A stretch of DNA of 64,000 nucleotides from Fremontodendron californicum (taxonomy: Eukaryota > Streptophyta > Magnoliopsida > Malvales > Malvaceae), in contig JAULJL010000048.1 of the NCBI GenBank assembly GCA_030761205.1, positions 5,261,501 through 5,325,500 on the forward strand, written 5' to 3'. Below the pieces are notes generated by a model. It had not been told where the DNA came from. It was given only the letters and a program-made list of their open reading frames with translations, and ran no database searches. The position numbers were made by a program, and so were the translations under genes. This document shows positions 1-9,887 of the stretch, one piece after another. Numbering within the stretch: the stretch's first letter is position 1; the number at the start of each line of letters is the position of its first letter.

Positions 1-255
1 CTACCCACGGTAGGTCCACAAAAACCTGTGAATAGTTTTGGCACGATTCCTAGAACTGGACTTCCTCCGGCGTGTGCTGCTGTAGCGACTGCTCCCATTA
101 AACCCGTACTACCGCCTCCATAAATCAACTGGATCTTTTGTTGGGCAAGTATTACTCAAACTCTTATGGCTGCATCGCTAATATTTTATTTTTCCCTGGA
201 TAAGCACCTCCAAAGACAAAAAAATTTTAATGCGCTGGGACGAAGTACTTAACAT
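1..255 (-). pseudogene. LOG-like gene, element A copy, broken and cut by the window edge
   Basis: This is the 5' part (about 85 codons) of the LOG-like cargo gene. The ATG is at 255. Compared with the intact copies at 32415, 40448 and 50690, the second codon is changed, one base is missing in the T/A run near 220-227, and one base is missing near 178 in the codons after the GAYPGK motif. The reading frame is therefore lost early. The glycine-rich YGGGSTG region is still recognisable near 110-130. Non-functional as a LOG enzyme. Confidence 0.85.
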
Positions 256-618
256 TTTTTTTTCGAGTGCCTGAAAGAGAATGAGTACATGGTGTAATAT
301 ATAGAGGACTGAGTAGTGAATCAGACAAGAGTAATAATGTCGCCGAAAGTGTATTTGACCTGTCAGAAGAAAATGTTAACCTAACAAAAGATATTTGCGT
401 GATTTCAGGAAGAAAATCAAAAAGAGAAGAAAAATCAACCGTAAAAGACCAACGCAAAAAAAAAAACGAGAATAATTACACAAATCGAACAACACGTAAA
501 TTAAACCGAAATGAAGTTATTGCAAATCAAACCAAAAGCTGAGAATTCATTTATTGTAGTTGTGATTGTGGCTCACATCTTCCGCTGGTTTTACGTCCAG
601 AAACGGCTTAAACGCCTT
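256..618 (-). other. ORF2-LOG spacer, element A
   Basis: This noncoding stretch between ORF2 and LOG contains, in element orientation, an oligo-T run, a TATA-like CTATATATTA and a pyrimidine tract ending in CAG just before the LOG start. The same spacer is present in the other copies. An open frame crosses part of it but has no ATG start of its own. Confidence 0.6.
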
Positions 619-1155
619 CTATGAGTCGAGGATATGCTTCCCATCCAGTTTTCTTACAAGTTGGCAAACAGGGTCTTTTAACATCAGATTCCCAAGATGT
701 TGCCATTCCCTTTGGAATTGCGGCCATAAATCAAGAATTTCTCTTTGTACGTCTCCACTAGGATGCGTCTCAAGAGAAAGTTGGATATTACCCAAATTCT
801 CCTTACTCAGTCCATCCTTAATGAATTCAATTTTATCATCTCGATTAGAGGACGGAATCCCAATAGAACGACATTTACCGTTACACGTCCATCGTGCACA
901 TTTGTGGCAATTTGAACTCATGCGCTTTGCTCGTCGCTTCTTTGCAAAAGTGCTTCTACCTGTACCTGGTAAATGCAAAACAGGAAGATATTCATCTTCA
1001 CGTACCTTGGCTTCAATTATCCAACGTATGTCTTCAGGCATCCCTTTGTGCATAAGCATTCTTAATCTTTCAAATCGAACTTGGTAAAGCTTCAGTAAAA
1101 TATTTCGAGGAAAAGGAGGAAATCGTTTCTGCAATCTTGTGAGAATATCATCCAT
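619..1155 (-). CDS. ORF2: Cys-rich basic protein, betaflexivirus NABP-like (element A copy)
   Basis: This is an intact 178-residue frame. I start it at the ATG at 1155 because that ATG follows a pyrimidine tract ending CAG, and because the seven copies share this start (mutated in one). Visible features are an N-terminal part rich in Phe, Pro and Leu; the motif GRSTFAKKRRAKR at residues 66-78; then Cys83-x2-Cys86-x4-Cys91-x3-Cys95, a likely zinc-binding cluster; and a C-terminal part with several Trp and charged residues. The combination of GRSxxA, a basic run and a cysteine cluster is the hallmark of the small Cys-rich nucleic-acid-binding proteins encoded at the 3' end of carlavirus and vitivirus genomes, some of which suppress RNA silencing. 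Assignment to that family is inference from motif order. Residue 39 is Met where other copies have Ile. Confidence 0.65.
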   Translation of the reverse strand: MDDILTRLQKRFPPFPRNILLKLYQVRFERLRMLMHKGMPEDIRWIIEAKVREDEYLPVLHLPGTGRSTFAKKRRAKRMSSNCHKCARWTCNGKCRSIGIPSSNRDDKIEFIKDGLSKENLGNIQLSLETHPSGDVQREILDLWPQFQREWQHLGNLMLKDPVCQLVRKLDGKHILDS

Positions 1156-1287
1156 CCTGAAAAAAAAAATGAAAGAGAAATTTATATACAATATCAGTTT
1201 TGTGGGTAGCTGATGGAACCGACTTAAATAATCACGGAGTACCGTTATCCGCCATTTAACTGGGGTTAAAAAAAATTATATTTACAT

Positions 1288-4200
1288 CTAGTTATTTTCA
1301 AAACAAGGATCAGAAAGAAAAACAACCTCTTCTTGAGTAACATGATTTTCCAAAAAGAGTTTGAGTCTTTGTCCATTTACCTTGAATACGTTACCATTTT
1401 GAGGATTCTCAATGTCAACTGCTCCATAATGATACACATGCTTAACCACAAATGGGCCAGTCCATCTTGATCTCAACTTACCAGGAAATATGTGAAGTCT
1501 AGAATTATAAAGTAGAACTTTTTGCCCAACATCAAATGTTTTTCTTGAAATTAACTTGTCATGAAAGGCTTTAGTTCTTACTTTATGAATTTTAGAATTC
1601 TCATATGCATCATTTCTGCGTTCCTCAAGTTCATTTATTTGTAATTTCCGTAAATTAGAAGCGTCATCAAGGTTTGAGTTGAACATTTTAATGGCCCAAT
1701 ATGCTTTATGCTCAAGTTCCACAGGTAAATGACAAGGTTTTCCATAAACTAGCCTATAAGGAGACATGCCCAATGCTGTTTTAAAAGCTGTTCGATAGGC
1801 CCATAATGCATCGTTAAGTCTAAGAGACCAATCTTTGCGATTTGGATTAACCGTCTTTTCCAAAATTTGTTTAATCTCCCTATTTGCTAATTCTACCTGT
1901 CCATTTGTCTGCGGGTGATAAGGGGTTGCAACTTTGTGTGTAATGGCATATTTCTTCATTAATGTTTCAAAAACCTTGTTGCAAAAATGTGTTCCCCCAT
2001 CACTTATGATAGATCGAGGAATTCCAAATCGACTCAAAATATTTTCTTTTAAAAATTTAATCACTGTTTTGTGATCATTATTTCGACATGGAATTGCCTC
2101 TATCCACTTTGAAACATAATCTATTGCAACTAAAATGTATAAGAAACCAAAAGATGGTGGAAATGGTCCCATGAAATCAATACCCCAACAGTCAAAAATT
2201 TCAATTACAAGAATTGGGTTCAAAGGCATCATGTTTCTTTTCGAAATGGAACCTAATTTTTGACAACTTTCACATGACTTGCAAAAATTATATGCATCTT
2301 TGAATAAAGTTGGCCAGTAAAATCCACACTGTAAAGTTTTTGCAGCAGTTTTCTTTGATGAAAAATGACCACCACATGCCTCAGAATGACAAAACTTAAT
2401 TACACTACTTACCTCATTGTCGGGAATGCATCTTCGAAAAATCTGATCAGGACAATATTTGAACAAGTAAGGGTCATCCCAGTAGAACTTCTTTACCTCA
2501 TTCAGAAACTTCCTTTTATCTTGGGGGCTCCATTGAGAAGGAATTTTTCCTTCTTGTAGTTCATCAAGATGTGAAGAAATTATGACTGGAAAAGTTTCAT
2601 TCTCTCCCAAAAAGGAATATTTTAGCTCGGATGGCAATGGTTTTAAGTCCAGCTTGGGTGGTTCAATAGTTGATGGTACAGTGACATTTGTGAGTGATGG
2701 AAGTTCCTCAAACTTTTGTTTCCAACAATGCTTACCCTGAAAAGAATTTAACAAAGAATCAGTGTGTGAAATTTCTGAAGCATTATCAAACTCACATTCA
2801 ATTAAATAAGCTTCTAAAGGATCATGGAATGTGGTAGTGGTGAGATGTTCATGAACAAGTTCTTCAATGAAATCCACTTCATGTACTTCTGAATCATCAC
2901 CAGGTTGCTTGCAAATGTTGAACACATTTAATTCTAAAGTCATATTTCCAAAAGAAATGTTCAAAATACCATTCCTGCAATTTATCAGAGCATTAGAAGT
3001 TGCAAGAAATGGACGGCCTAATATAACAGGAATTTGAACATTTGGATTTGAAACAGGATGTGTGTCCAAAACAATAAAATCAACAGGGAAGTAAAAATTA
3101 TCAATTTGAACCAAAACATCTTCAACTATCCCTCGAGGAATTTTTACAGAACGATCAGCTAGTTGAAGTGTAACAGGTGTTTCCTTGAGTTCACCTAAAC
3201 CTAACTGTTGATAAACAGAAAAAGGCAAAAGATTAACACTAGCACCAAGATCAAGCAATGCACGTTCTATTCTAGTGTTTCCAATGATGCATGAGATTGT
3301 TGGACATCCAGGATCTTTGAATTTTGGTGGAGTAAGGTGCTGAATGATTGAGCTCACACTTTCCGTCAGAAATGCTTTCTTTTGTACATTATGTTTCCTT
3401 TTAACTGTGCACATGTCCTTCAAAAATTTAGCATAAGATGGAACTTGTTTGATTGCATCCAATAAAGGAATGTTAATCTTAACTTGTTTGAAAAGTTGAT
3501 AAATTTCTGCATTTTGATTCAAATTCTTTATTGTTTGCAACCTTTGAGGAAAAGGAACAGGATGCATACCTTTTTCTTTGTCCAAATTTTCAAGAAGTTC
3601 AGACTTACCATCATCCTTACCATTACTTTTCGGAGGGGAAGGAGGATCTTGGTCTTTTGATGAAATGTTTTTGTCAATTGCCTTTCCACTTCGAAGAGTT
3701 GTGATAGAACTGGCATTTTCCTGTTGAGTTTCATTGGACCAAGAAACAAGATATTGAGTAGAAGGGTTAGGCTGAGGTTGAGCAGGAAACTTACCTTTTT
3801 CTTGAGTGCGTAATGAAGCTGTCAATGTGGACAAGGTGTTTTTGATCTCATTGATGTCATGTGAAGTTTGGTTATTCACATTTGCTTGTGTTTGCATGAA
3901 TGCTTGCAATGTCGCTTCCAAGGTTTGTACACGTGAAGGTTGATAGGAAAAAGTGTTTCCCGGCTTTTGAGATTGTGGTACCTGAACATGATTATTATTC
4001 CGCCAACTGAAGCTGGGATGATTTCTCCATTCAGGGTTATACGTTTCAGAGTAAGGAGAAGGAAAAGGCTTTTTAAATGTGTTTATGGAATTTACTTGAT
4101 CATGCAACACTTCTTTAAGAATGGGAATGTTTGGACATTCAGAAGTGGGGTGTCCCATGATTTCACAAATTCCATAACTTTCTTCATTTTTAACCGTTTT

Positions 4201-5109
4201 GACTTCTTTTACTTCTCTAAGTTCCATGGCTTCAATCTTTCTAGCCAAATTAGCTACTTTAGCTTTTATCTCATCTTCTTGACTAAAATGATATTTACCT
4301 CTGTTAGAAACAAGATTAGATCTATTGGAACTTTCAGAGGAATTATCTGTGTGCCAGGCTTGAGAGTTATCTGCCAAATGGTCTAGGTAGTCAAAGGCTT
4401 CTTCAGGTTCTTTTTCTAGAAACTCACCGTTACACATTGTTTCAACAAATTGTTTAGTTTCGGGAGTTAAACTTTCATAAAAGAAAGTAATAAGACGCCA
4501 TTTTTCAAAACCATGATGTGGACAAGAACTTAACAAATCTTTAAAACGCTCCCAGCACTGAAAAAATGCTTCATTTTGATTTTGATTGAAATTTTGAATC
4601 TGTCTTTTCAAAGCAGTAGTTTTATGTGCTGGGAAAAATTTCTTTAGAAACTCAGTTTGTAATTCTTGCCATGTGCCAATTGACCTTGGTTTTAAATTAT
4701 GAAGCCAAATTTTTGCTTTATCTTTTAAAGAAAAAGGAAATAATTTTAGCTTGACAATTTCATTTGTACATTGTTGGTCATTAAAGGTGACACATACATC
4801 TTCGAAGTCTTTTAGAAACGAGTAAGCACTTTCCGATTCTAACCCATGGAAATTTGGAAGCAAAGCTATCATACCTGGTTTAAAACAAAAGTTGTTTGCA
4901 TTGAGAGGAAAAATAAAACAAGAGGGTGATGAGCTTCGAGTTGGTTGCAAGTAGTCACGCATGGTGCGTACTTGTCTGTTCTCATCTTCAGCATGAACAC
5001 TTTCATTGTCAGCCATGGTAGGAGTTGTATTAGAAAGATTACCTGAAAAAGTTTCACAATAAAATCTAACTAAACGACGAGATCTAAAATCACGTCGCCA
5101 AACAAGCAT
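1288..5109 (-). CDS. gag-protease-integrase polyprotein lacking RT-RNase H (element A)
   Basis: This is an uninterrupted 1273-residue frame. Residues about 60-250 are the Athila-type gag domain. The zinc knuckle near residue 312 reads Y-x2-C-x4-H-x4-C, because its first cysteine is replaced by tyrosine. The protease active site DLGAS is near 620. At about residue 853 the frame passes straight into the spacer before integrase, with no RT or RNase H. The junction (2549/2550) equals an exact GT-AG splice of the segment present in the B and H copies. Integrase follows: HHCC zinc finger near 900-950, catalytic Asp in WGIDFMG near 975, Asp in SDGGTHF near 1034, Glu in GQVELANRE near 1068, and the GPF region near 1200. 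No chromodomain is seen. It could make virion and integration proteins but not cDNA. Confidence 0.88.
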   Translation of the reverse strand: MLVWRRDFRSRRLVRFYCETFSGNLSNTTPTMADNESVHAEDENRQVRTMRDYLQPTRSSSPSCFIFPLNANNFCFKPGMIALLPNFHGLESESAYSFLKDFEDVCVTFNDQQCTNEIVKLKLFPFSLKDKAKIWLHNLKPRSIGTWQELQTEFLKKFFPAHKTTALKRQIQNFNQNQNEAFFQCWERFKDLLSSCPHHGFEKWRLITFFYESLTPETKQFVETMCNGEFLEKEPEEAFDYLDHLADNSQAWHTDNSSESSNRSNLVSNRGKYHFSQEDEIKAKVANLARKIEAMELREVKEVKTVKNEESYGICEIMGHPTSECPNIPILKEVLHDQVNSINTFKKPFPSPYSETYNPEWRNHPSFSWRNNNHVQVPQSQKPGNTFSYQPSRVQTLEATLQAFMQTQANVNNQTSHDINEIKNTLSTLTASLRTQEKGKFPAQPQPNPSTQYLVSWSNETQQENASSITTLRSGKAIDKNISSKDQDPPSPPKSNGKDDGKSELLENLDKEKGMHPVPFPQRLQTIKNLNQNAEIYQLFKQVKINIPLLDAIKQVPSYAKFLKDMCTVKRKHNVQKKAFLTESVSSIIQHLTPPKFKDPGCPTISCIIGNTRIERALLDLGASVNLLPFSVYQQLGLGELKETPVTLQLADRSVKIPRGIVEDVLVQIDNFYFPVDFIVLDTHPVSNPNVQIPVILGRPFLATSNALINCRNGILNISFGNMTLELNVFNICKQPGDDSEVHEVDFIEELVHEHLTTTTFHDPLEAYLIECEFDNASEISHTDSLLNSFQGKHCWKQKFEELPSLTNVTVPSTIEPPKLDLKPLPSELKYSFLGENETFPVIISSHLDELQEGKIPSQWSPQDKRKFLNEVKKFYWDDPYLFKYCPDQIFRRCIPDNEVSSVIKFCHSEACGGHFSSKKTAAKTLQCGFYWPTLFKDAYNFCKSCESCQKLGSISKRNMMPLNPILVIEIFDCWGIDFMGPFPPSFGFLYILVAIDYVSKWIEAIPCRNNDHKTVIKFLKENILSRFGIPRSIISDGGTHFCNKVFETLMKKYAITHKVATPYHPQTNGQVELANREIKQILEKTVNPNRKDWSLRLNDALWAYRTAFKTALGMSPYRLVYGKPCHLPVELEHKAYWAIKMFNSNLDDASNLRKLQINELEERRNDAYENSKIHKVRTKAFHDKLISRKTFDVGQKVLLYNSRLHIFPGKLRSRWTGPFVVKHVYHYGAVDIENPQNGNVFKVNGQRLKLFLENHVTQEEVVFLSDPCFENN

Positions 5110-5247
5110 AAAACAAAGTTAATATACAGATAATATATTTATATAAATATAAACTTTACAATATAAATGTAAATATATAGAAAATTAGGCGGTATAACCA
5201 GCCAATAAAAATAAATATACCTATAAACTTATATACTTAGTATTGCC
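5110..5247 (-). other. 5' leader of element A
   Basis: This short AT-rich leader lies between the primer-binding site and the gag ATG. It holds one copy of the leader motif TATTGGCTGGTTATACCGCC (on the minus strand near 5190-5215), which is tandemly repeated in other copies. Confidence 0.6.
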
Positions 5248-5265
5248 TCCCCGGCAACGGCACCA
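5248..5265 (-). promoter_or_regulatory. Primer-binding site, element A
   Basis: The minus strand reads TGGTGCCGTTGCCGGGGA, six bases inside the LTR end. It differs by one base from the TGGCGCCGTTGCCGGGGA of the C, E and H copies, which is the Athila-type site (reported as complementary to a tRNA-Asp 3' end). Confidence 0.88.
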
Positions 5266-5271
5266 AAAACT

Positions 5272-6775
5272 TGATGGAGACTCAATTAAGAGTTGTAAAC
5301 CCAAGTGCAGGTTATATTCAAGTAATAAATTCTCGGGTGTCCGAGGTCGAACCACAGGGAAGCGTATTAGTAAGTATAAGTTTATAAATATATAAGAAAA
5401 AGAAAGTAAACAAGATATTAGGGAATCAACAACAAAACAAGATAAACAAGATATTAGAGAACAAAATAAACAAAATAACATAAAAGAAATTAAACAAGAT
5501 AGAAAAAAAACAATAAGAAAAGATGTTGAGGTTAGAGAATCCACTCTTGGTGTTATGCTAAGATTAATCTTGTTTTATTACACAATTGAAATTCACACAT
5601 AAGGGAGGTTCCAATCGGAAGGTTTAGCAATTCAGTCCAAATTGTCCAACGTCCATAGCATATGATATTATGTTTATTTGGTGTCCTCAAAACTCATAAA
5701 AAGAGTCCAAGCATTTCTTATGCCAAGGTATATGTCTACAACAAATCAAGGTTATGAAACCAAGCATTTACTGTGCCATTTTCATTGTCAATAATGAATC
5801 AAGATCCCTACTTTGCAAGTATGATTTTAAACCAAAAGAAAATATTATCTATACTAGTGTTTATAAATGATGATTCATTTTAGCTCATGTTTAAGAGACT
5901 AACCTTAGCATTTACCAAAAGCTTCACCTCATCACCTCAACAATATGATTAGCAACACATACTAGATATGAATAAAATGAAAAGAAATGTAAGAAGCATA
6001 AGTAAATAATGAAAAAGAAAACTAGAGAAAAGAAAAAAGAAGAAAACTTAGAGAATTTTATTACAATGGCTAATATCCTACCAATGTATCATCCCCTCAT
6101 CCAAGGCCCTCTATTTATACACATTTTGGAGAGCTAAATAACAAGAGACAAGCTTTACAAATTTCAAAGGTAGGTATAATAGGTGGGTGCATTTTTCTAA
6201 CAATTTTCGTCATATTGTATGACAATTCTGATCAGCCAGCTTGATGGTTGATTTTGTCAATGTTGGAGGCTTGATCGGATCAAATTGTCTTCTAGAAAAA
6301 TATTCCCCTATCAGGTTGTGATCTATAGCCGTTGGAATCAGCTCATTTTCTCATGTGGATCAGAAGATATGATCAAAATACCAAAACTGGTCAGAACAGA
6401 CGGCATTGCACATCAGCCAACTTGATACCACATTTCGCTAGGGAAAACGACTCCGTTTCAAGAAGTGTAAAGCATGAAAAAGATAGATATGCCTCTTAAC
6501 TTTGCACTGTAAAATTTCAGCCTTAATGCTTCAGTGAAACTTCAGATATAGCTGATATGGCAAATGGTGTCGGAACTGGAACTGAACTGGATTTGCCCTT
6601 AATTCTTGATTTAACCTAGTAATCTGAAATCACTCAAAGAAACTCGTGAAAAACACCAAATTACATAAAAATATAAAAGATCATAAACACAATTAGACTA
6701 AGCAATAATAACTCGTATTTGACACAAAACAATAATAAAACATAACTAAAAACTATATAATTATACGAGTTATCA
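5272..6775 (-). repeat. LTR of element A (5' LTR)
   Basis: This 1504-bp LTR begins TGATAACTCG and ends CATCA on the minus strand. A TATA box (TATAAATA on the minus strand) lies at 6112-6119, followed by GAGGGCC. An 11-bp inverted repeat ATAACTCGTAT/ATACGAGTTAT sits in the first 70 bases. Confidence 0.92.
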
Positions 6776-6885
6776 TAAAGATAATTAAGATTGCTTTTTT
6801 AAAAGTATTACTTTGCAATAGACTTAAAGACTATGGGTAACTCAGTCGCACTCCAGTTGGTTAGTCTATATCTTGGTGGACAAGG

Positions 6886-7341
6886 TCACACCATGCAGCT
6901 AGTACTCTCTCTTTCAATTCTGTCTTTCTCGATCGTGCAGATCTCCACATCATACATCTGCTCATCACTATTCACCTGGAATCTCTTGAAGGCTTTCTCT
7001 ATCATTACAAGCACATCATCAGAATTCTTTTCTCCGAACAGAGAACCGGCTGAGCGAAAGCTGTGAAGGATAGGTAGGAATGTCATAGGCTCCCACTCAA
7101 TATCCATACCCGTAAGACGGGCCATCCTCCATTGCCGGTTCTTTTTAACTTGTCTTCTTTTCTCATGGGCCTTCGAAAGATATCCTAGGCCAAATCGGTC
7201 ATTCTTTCCTTTTACCTCTATGGCTCGAGCCATCCCCTGAAGATATTTCCCGAGACCCTTTCCAGCCCTGCAGCCTTTTCCTATGGTGGTTCTCACCCCC
7301 AGCCTTGTGTTCTTGGACAGCTTCGGCTTTGGAATTCTCTG
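6886..7341 (-). pseudogene. Ogre-type protease-RT linker
   Basis: In the same frame as the protease but after an in-frame TGA (7342-7344), this encodes a stretch including KLSKNTRLG and a GKGCRAGKGLGKYLQG glycine-rich segment, as found between protease and RT in Ogre-type polyproteins. It ends at a TGA at 6886. About 110 bases further left, up to the LTR of element A, I see no coding sense. Assignment rests on remembered family layout. Confidence 0.65.
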
Positions 7342-8436
7342 TCATTCAGCGACAAAAACTGCATTTACAAATTCCAAAGACCGAAAAGAACACTCCACGG
7401 CCTCTTCATTCGGCTCCACATAAGGAGATTCAGTGGATGCAGAGGCTATTATGTCTTCCTCCCCTAATACTGTGATCAACCGGCCCTCCATCACAAATTT
7501 TAGTTTCTGGTGAAGAGACGAGGGTACAGCCCCAGCTGAATGTATCCATGGTCTTCCCAACAAGCAGTTATAAGATGGATTGATATCCATAACCTGGAAA
7601 TTCACTGTATATGTGCACGGGCCAATTTCCAGAGGAACTTCAATGGTTCCCATAACCTCCCTCCTTGTTCCGTCAAAAGCTCTGACCACCGTGCAACTTG
7701 GTATCATATAGGATAAATCCACTAGTAACTTGGATAAGGTTGCTAAAGGCATCACATTTAGTGAAGAACCATTATCCAAAAGGACCCTCGGTAATATGTG
7801 CCCCTTACAAGTGGTGGTTATATGGAGAGCTTTTGTTGATCCAATACCATTGGGTGGTATTTCATCATAGCTGAAAAATATGTAGTCATCAGCTGCGATG
7901 TTTCCCACCAACCTATCCAGCTTTTCCACTGATATATTATTGGCCACGTATGCTTGATTTAATACTCTTAATAAAGCATTTTTGTGTGGTTCTGAATTTA
8001 AAAGCAAGGATAAGATTGAGATCCTAGCTTGTTGACGTTGCAGTTGTTCAACCACGCTATATTCACTATGCTTTATAAATTTCAAGAACTCACAAGCTTC
8101 CTTCTCACATACTGGCTCCTTGATTCTATTAACCGGGGCTGATCCACTCTCCATTTCCTCTGGCAAATCCATCTCAATATGGATTGGCTCGACGACCTTC
8201 TTCCCTTTATCAATTCCTCTGTCTTTCCCTGCTACCCCTTGTTCAACGGCTTTCGGAGCATAACACCTCCCGCTTCGGGTTAAATGCCCCACACCTGTAA
8301 TATCCTGTTGGCCTGAAGACCCGGGCATAACCATGCTACAGTCATATTTCCATGGCGTAGCCTTGCTTTCCTTGTATAGAAAAGAAACAGGTAAATCAAT
8401 GATTAATTTGGGCGCATTTTCTTCCTTGGCTGGCAT
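7342..8436 (-). pseudogene. Ogre-type aspartic protease region
   Basis: This 364-residue open segment has the retropepsin-like active site LLDNGSSLNVMP near residue 218 and the downstream LLGRPWIHSAGAVPSSLHQ motif near 290, both typical of the Ogre/Tat lineage. A TGA ends it where the frame otherwise continues into the linker. Upstream, the link to gag is broken by a TAG and a one-base loss around 8440-8480. Function would be polyprotein processing in the virus-like particle, but the polyprotein is interrupted here. Confidence 0.8.
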
Positions 8437-8480
8437 AAATTTTTCCTCTGGTTCATTATAGTAGATGATTAGGGGTCTTC

Positions 8481-9883
8481 CTACCCATAGCCACCTGTAT
8501 TTTCAATGACTTTTATTTTCCCTTCTATCTCCTCATAGAACTGGGCTACCCCACTATCCATCATCTTTTGGACTTTAACCCAAAAGTCCCCGCAGTTCTG
8601 TATATCATGGCCTTCAACTTTATGGAACGGGCACCAATTATGCACCCTTCTTACAACCATTTTCAGACCTTCCATACCTTCCACCAATCCTACCTTGACC
8701 ATTTTAGCCCATATTGTCATCATCGGAGTCTTAACCTCCCCAATATCCATTTTTAATCTTCTATCCCTTCCGGTTAATATTGCATTCACCTAATTCCCAG
8801 CATGATTGGGCAATGGATTTCCAGCTACGTTAGGCCCATTTTTTGATCCAAACTTCACAACCCCAACATTAATCAGGCTTTGGACTTTTTTTTGAAGGCC
8901 AGACAATCTTCAATTGAATGTCTTTGGATTCCCGCATGGTATGCACAGTTGGTATTTGCATTGTACCATCTTGGATATGGAGTTGTCAAAGGTTTTAGGT
9001 ACACGGGTGCAACAAGTTGACCCTGCAACAGTTTTGGATATATATCACCGTAGGTAGTGGGAATCGGATCAAATTGGGCTTTTTGATCATTCCTTGGTGA
9101 ACGTTGGTCATTACGCGCAGGCCCTTGTGTGTTTAGAGCAACATTTCTAGGAAGGGTGATTTGAGGGGATATGCTAGTCGAGAATGGCTGTTGTGGTATA
9201 TTGGTGTAGGAGAACGGGTTTTGGGTAAGGTGGTTGATATTAGGGTAATAAGGATTATACCCCGGGTATGGTGTGTAAGGTGTCGGAGATGCATAAGGTG
9301 TGGTAGGGGTATAAGGCCTCAGTGGTGTGTATGGTGTAGGAGATGTATAAGGGTATTGGTTGAAGCTTACTGCATAGGTTTCCTCCTTTTTCTTTGTAGG
9401 AAAAGCTCTCTTTGGGGTAGCAGACTCAACCCCTTTCATCTTTCCACTCTTAATGGCTGACTCAATCATTTCTCCAGATACTACAAATCCGCAAAATCTT
9501 TGGTAGCGTTTCCCACCAATCTGTCATAATAAGGTGCTTTCAATGTGTTGATGAAAAGCACCGTGTTTTCTTTGTTGGTTAAAGAGGGTTGCACTTGTAT
9601 GGCCAGATCCCTCCACCTCTGTAAATACTCCTTGAAGGTCTCATTGGACCCCTTTTCCATGTTCTGTAATGACAGCCTATCCGATACCATATCAAAAACG
9701 TGCTTATAATACTCCATAAAAGCCCTGGCTAAATCCGTCCATGAACGAATCTTGGTACGACTGAGTTGGTTGTACCATCGGGTGGCTGACCCTGTTAAGC
9801 TGTCCTGGAAGCAATGAATAAGCAATTTTTCATTATCCTCATGCCCTGTCATCCTTCTACAGTACATAGTCAGATGAGCCGAT
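8481..9883 (-). pseudogene. Ogre-type gag, internal part, with frameshifts
   Basis: Three open segments on the minus strand make up a gag. 9481-9883 contains HCFQDSLTGSATRWYNQL, the conserved capsid-region motif. 8873-9469 is a Pro/Tyr/Thr-rich linker with repeated TPYTP-like units, ending near a CAYHAGIQRHSIEDC zinc-knuckle-like motif. 8481-8789 has CPFHKVEGHDIQNC, a second such motif. A one-base loss near 9475-9485 separates the first two. Further damage lies at 8790-8872. The N-terminal part is absent here and probably corresponds to 54663-54762. Confidence 0.8.
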
Positions 9884-9887
9884 AGGT

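Larger units (their letters stand above)
1..6775 (-). mobile_element. Element A: Athila-type LTR retrotransposon with ORF2 and LOG cargo, 3' part outside window
   Basis: Read on the minus strand, the order is LTR (5272-6775), primer-binding site, leader, gag-protease-integrase frame, ORF2 and a LOG-like gene, which runs off the left edge. The 3' untranslated part and 3' LTR lie outside. The RT-RNase H segment is missing exactly between splice-type sites. The right edge abuts Ogre sequence (TAAAG at 6776), consistent with insertion into the Ogre copy, but the matching target duplication would be outside the window. Confidence 0.9.
6776..9883 (-). mobile_element. Ogre/Tat-type element remnant: gag, protease and linker
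   Basis: This minus-strand coding remnant has the domain order of Ogre-type elements: gag, aspartic protease and the linker towards RT. It carries several independent stops and frameshifts. On the left it is cut by element A. On the right it joins an Athila fragment at 9884 over a shared AGGTATGCAT. Its likely upstream continuation is the gag start at 54663-54762 and ORF1 at 59969-61717. Confidence 0.85.

Noticed and set aside
619..1087. Long frames on the opposite strand of ORF2, LOG and gag (for example 566-1087 plus, 20310-19777 minus, 45316-45762 minus)
   Set aside because: They follow the real genes codon for codon on the other strand, carry no recognised motif and appear only as mirror images in every copy.
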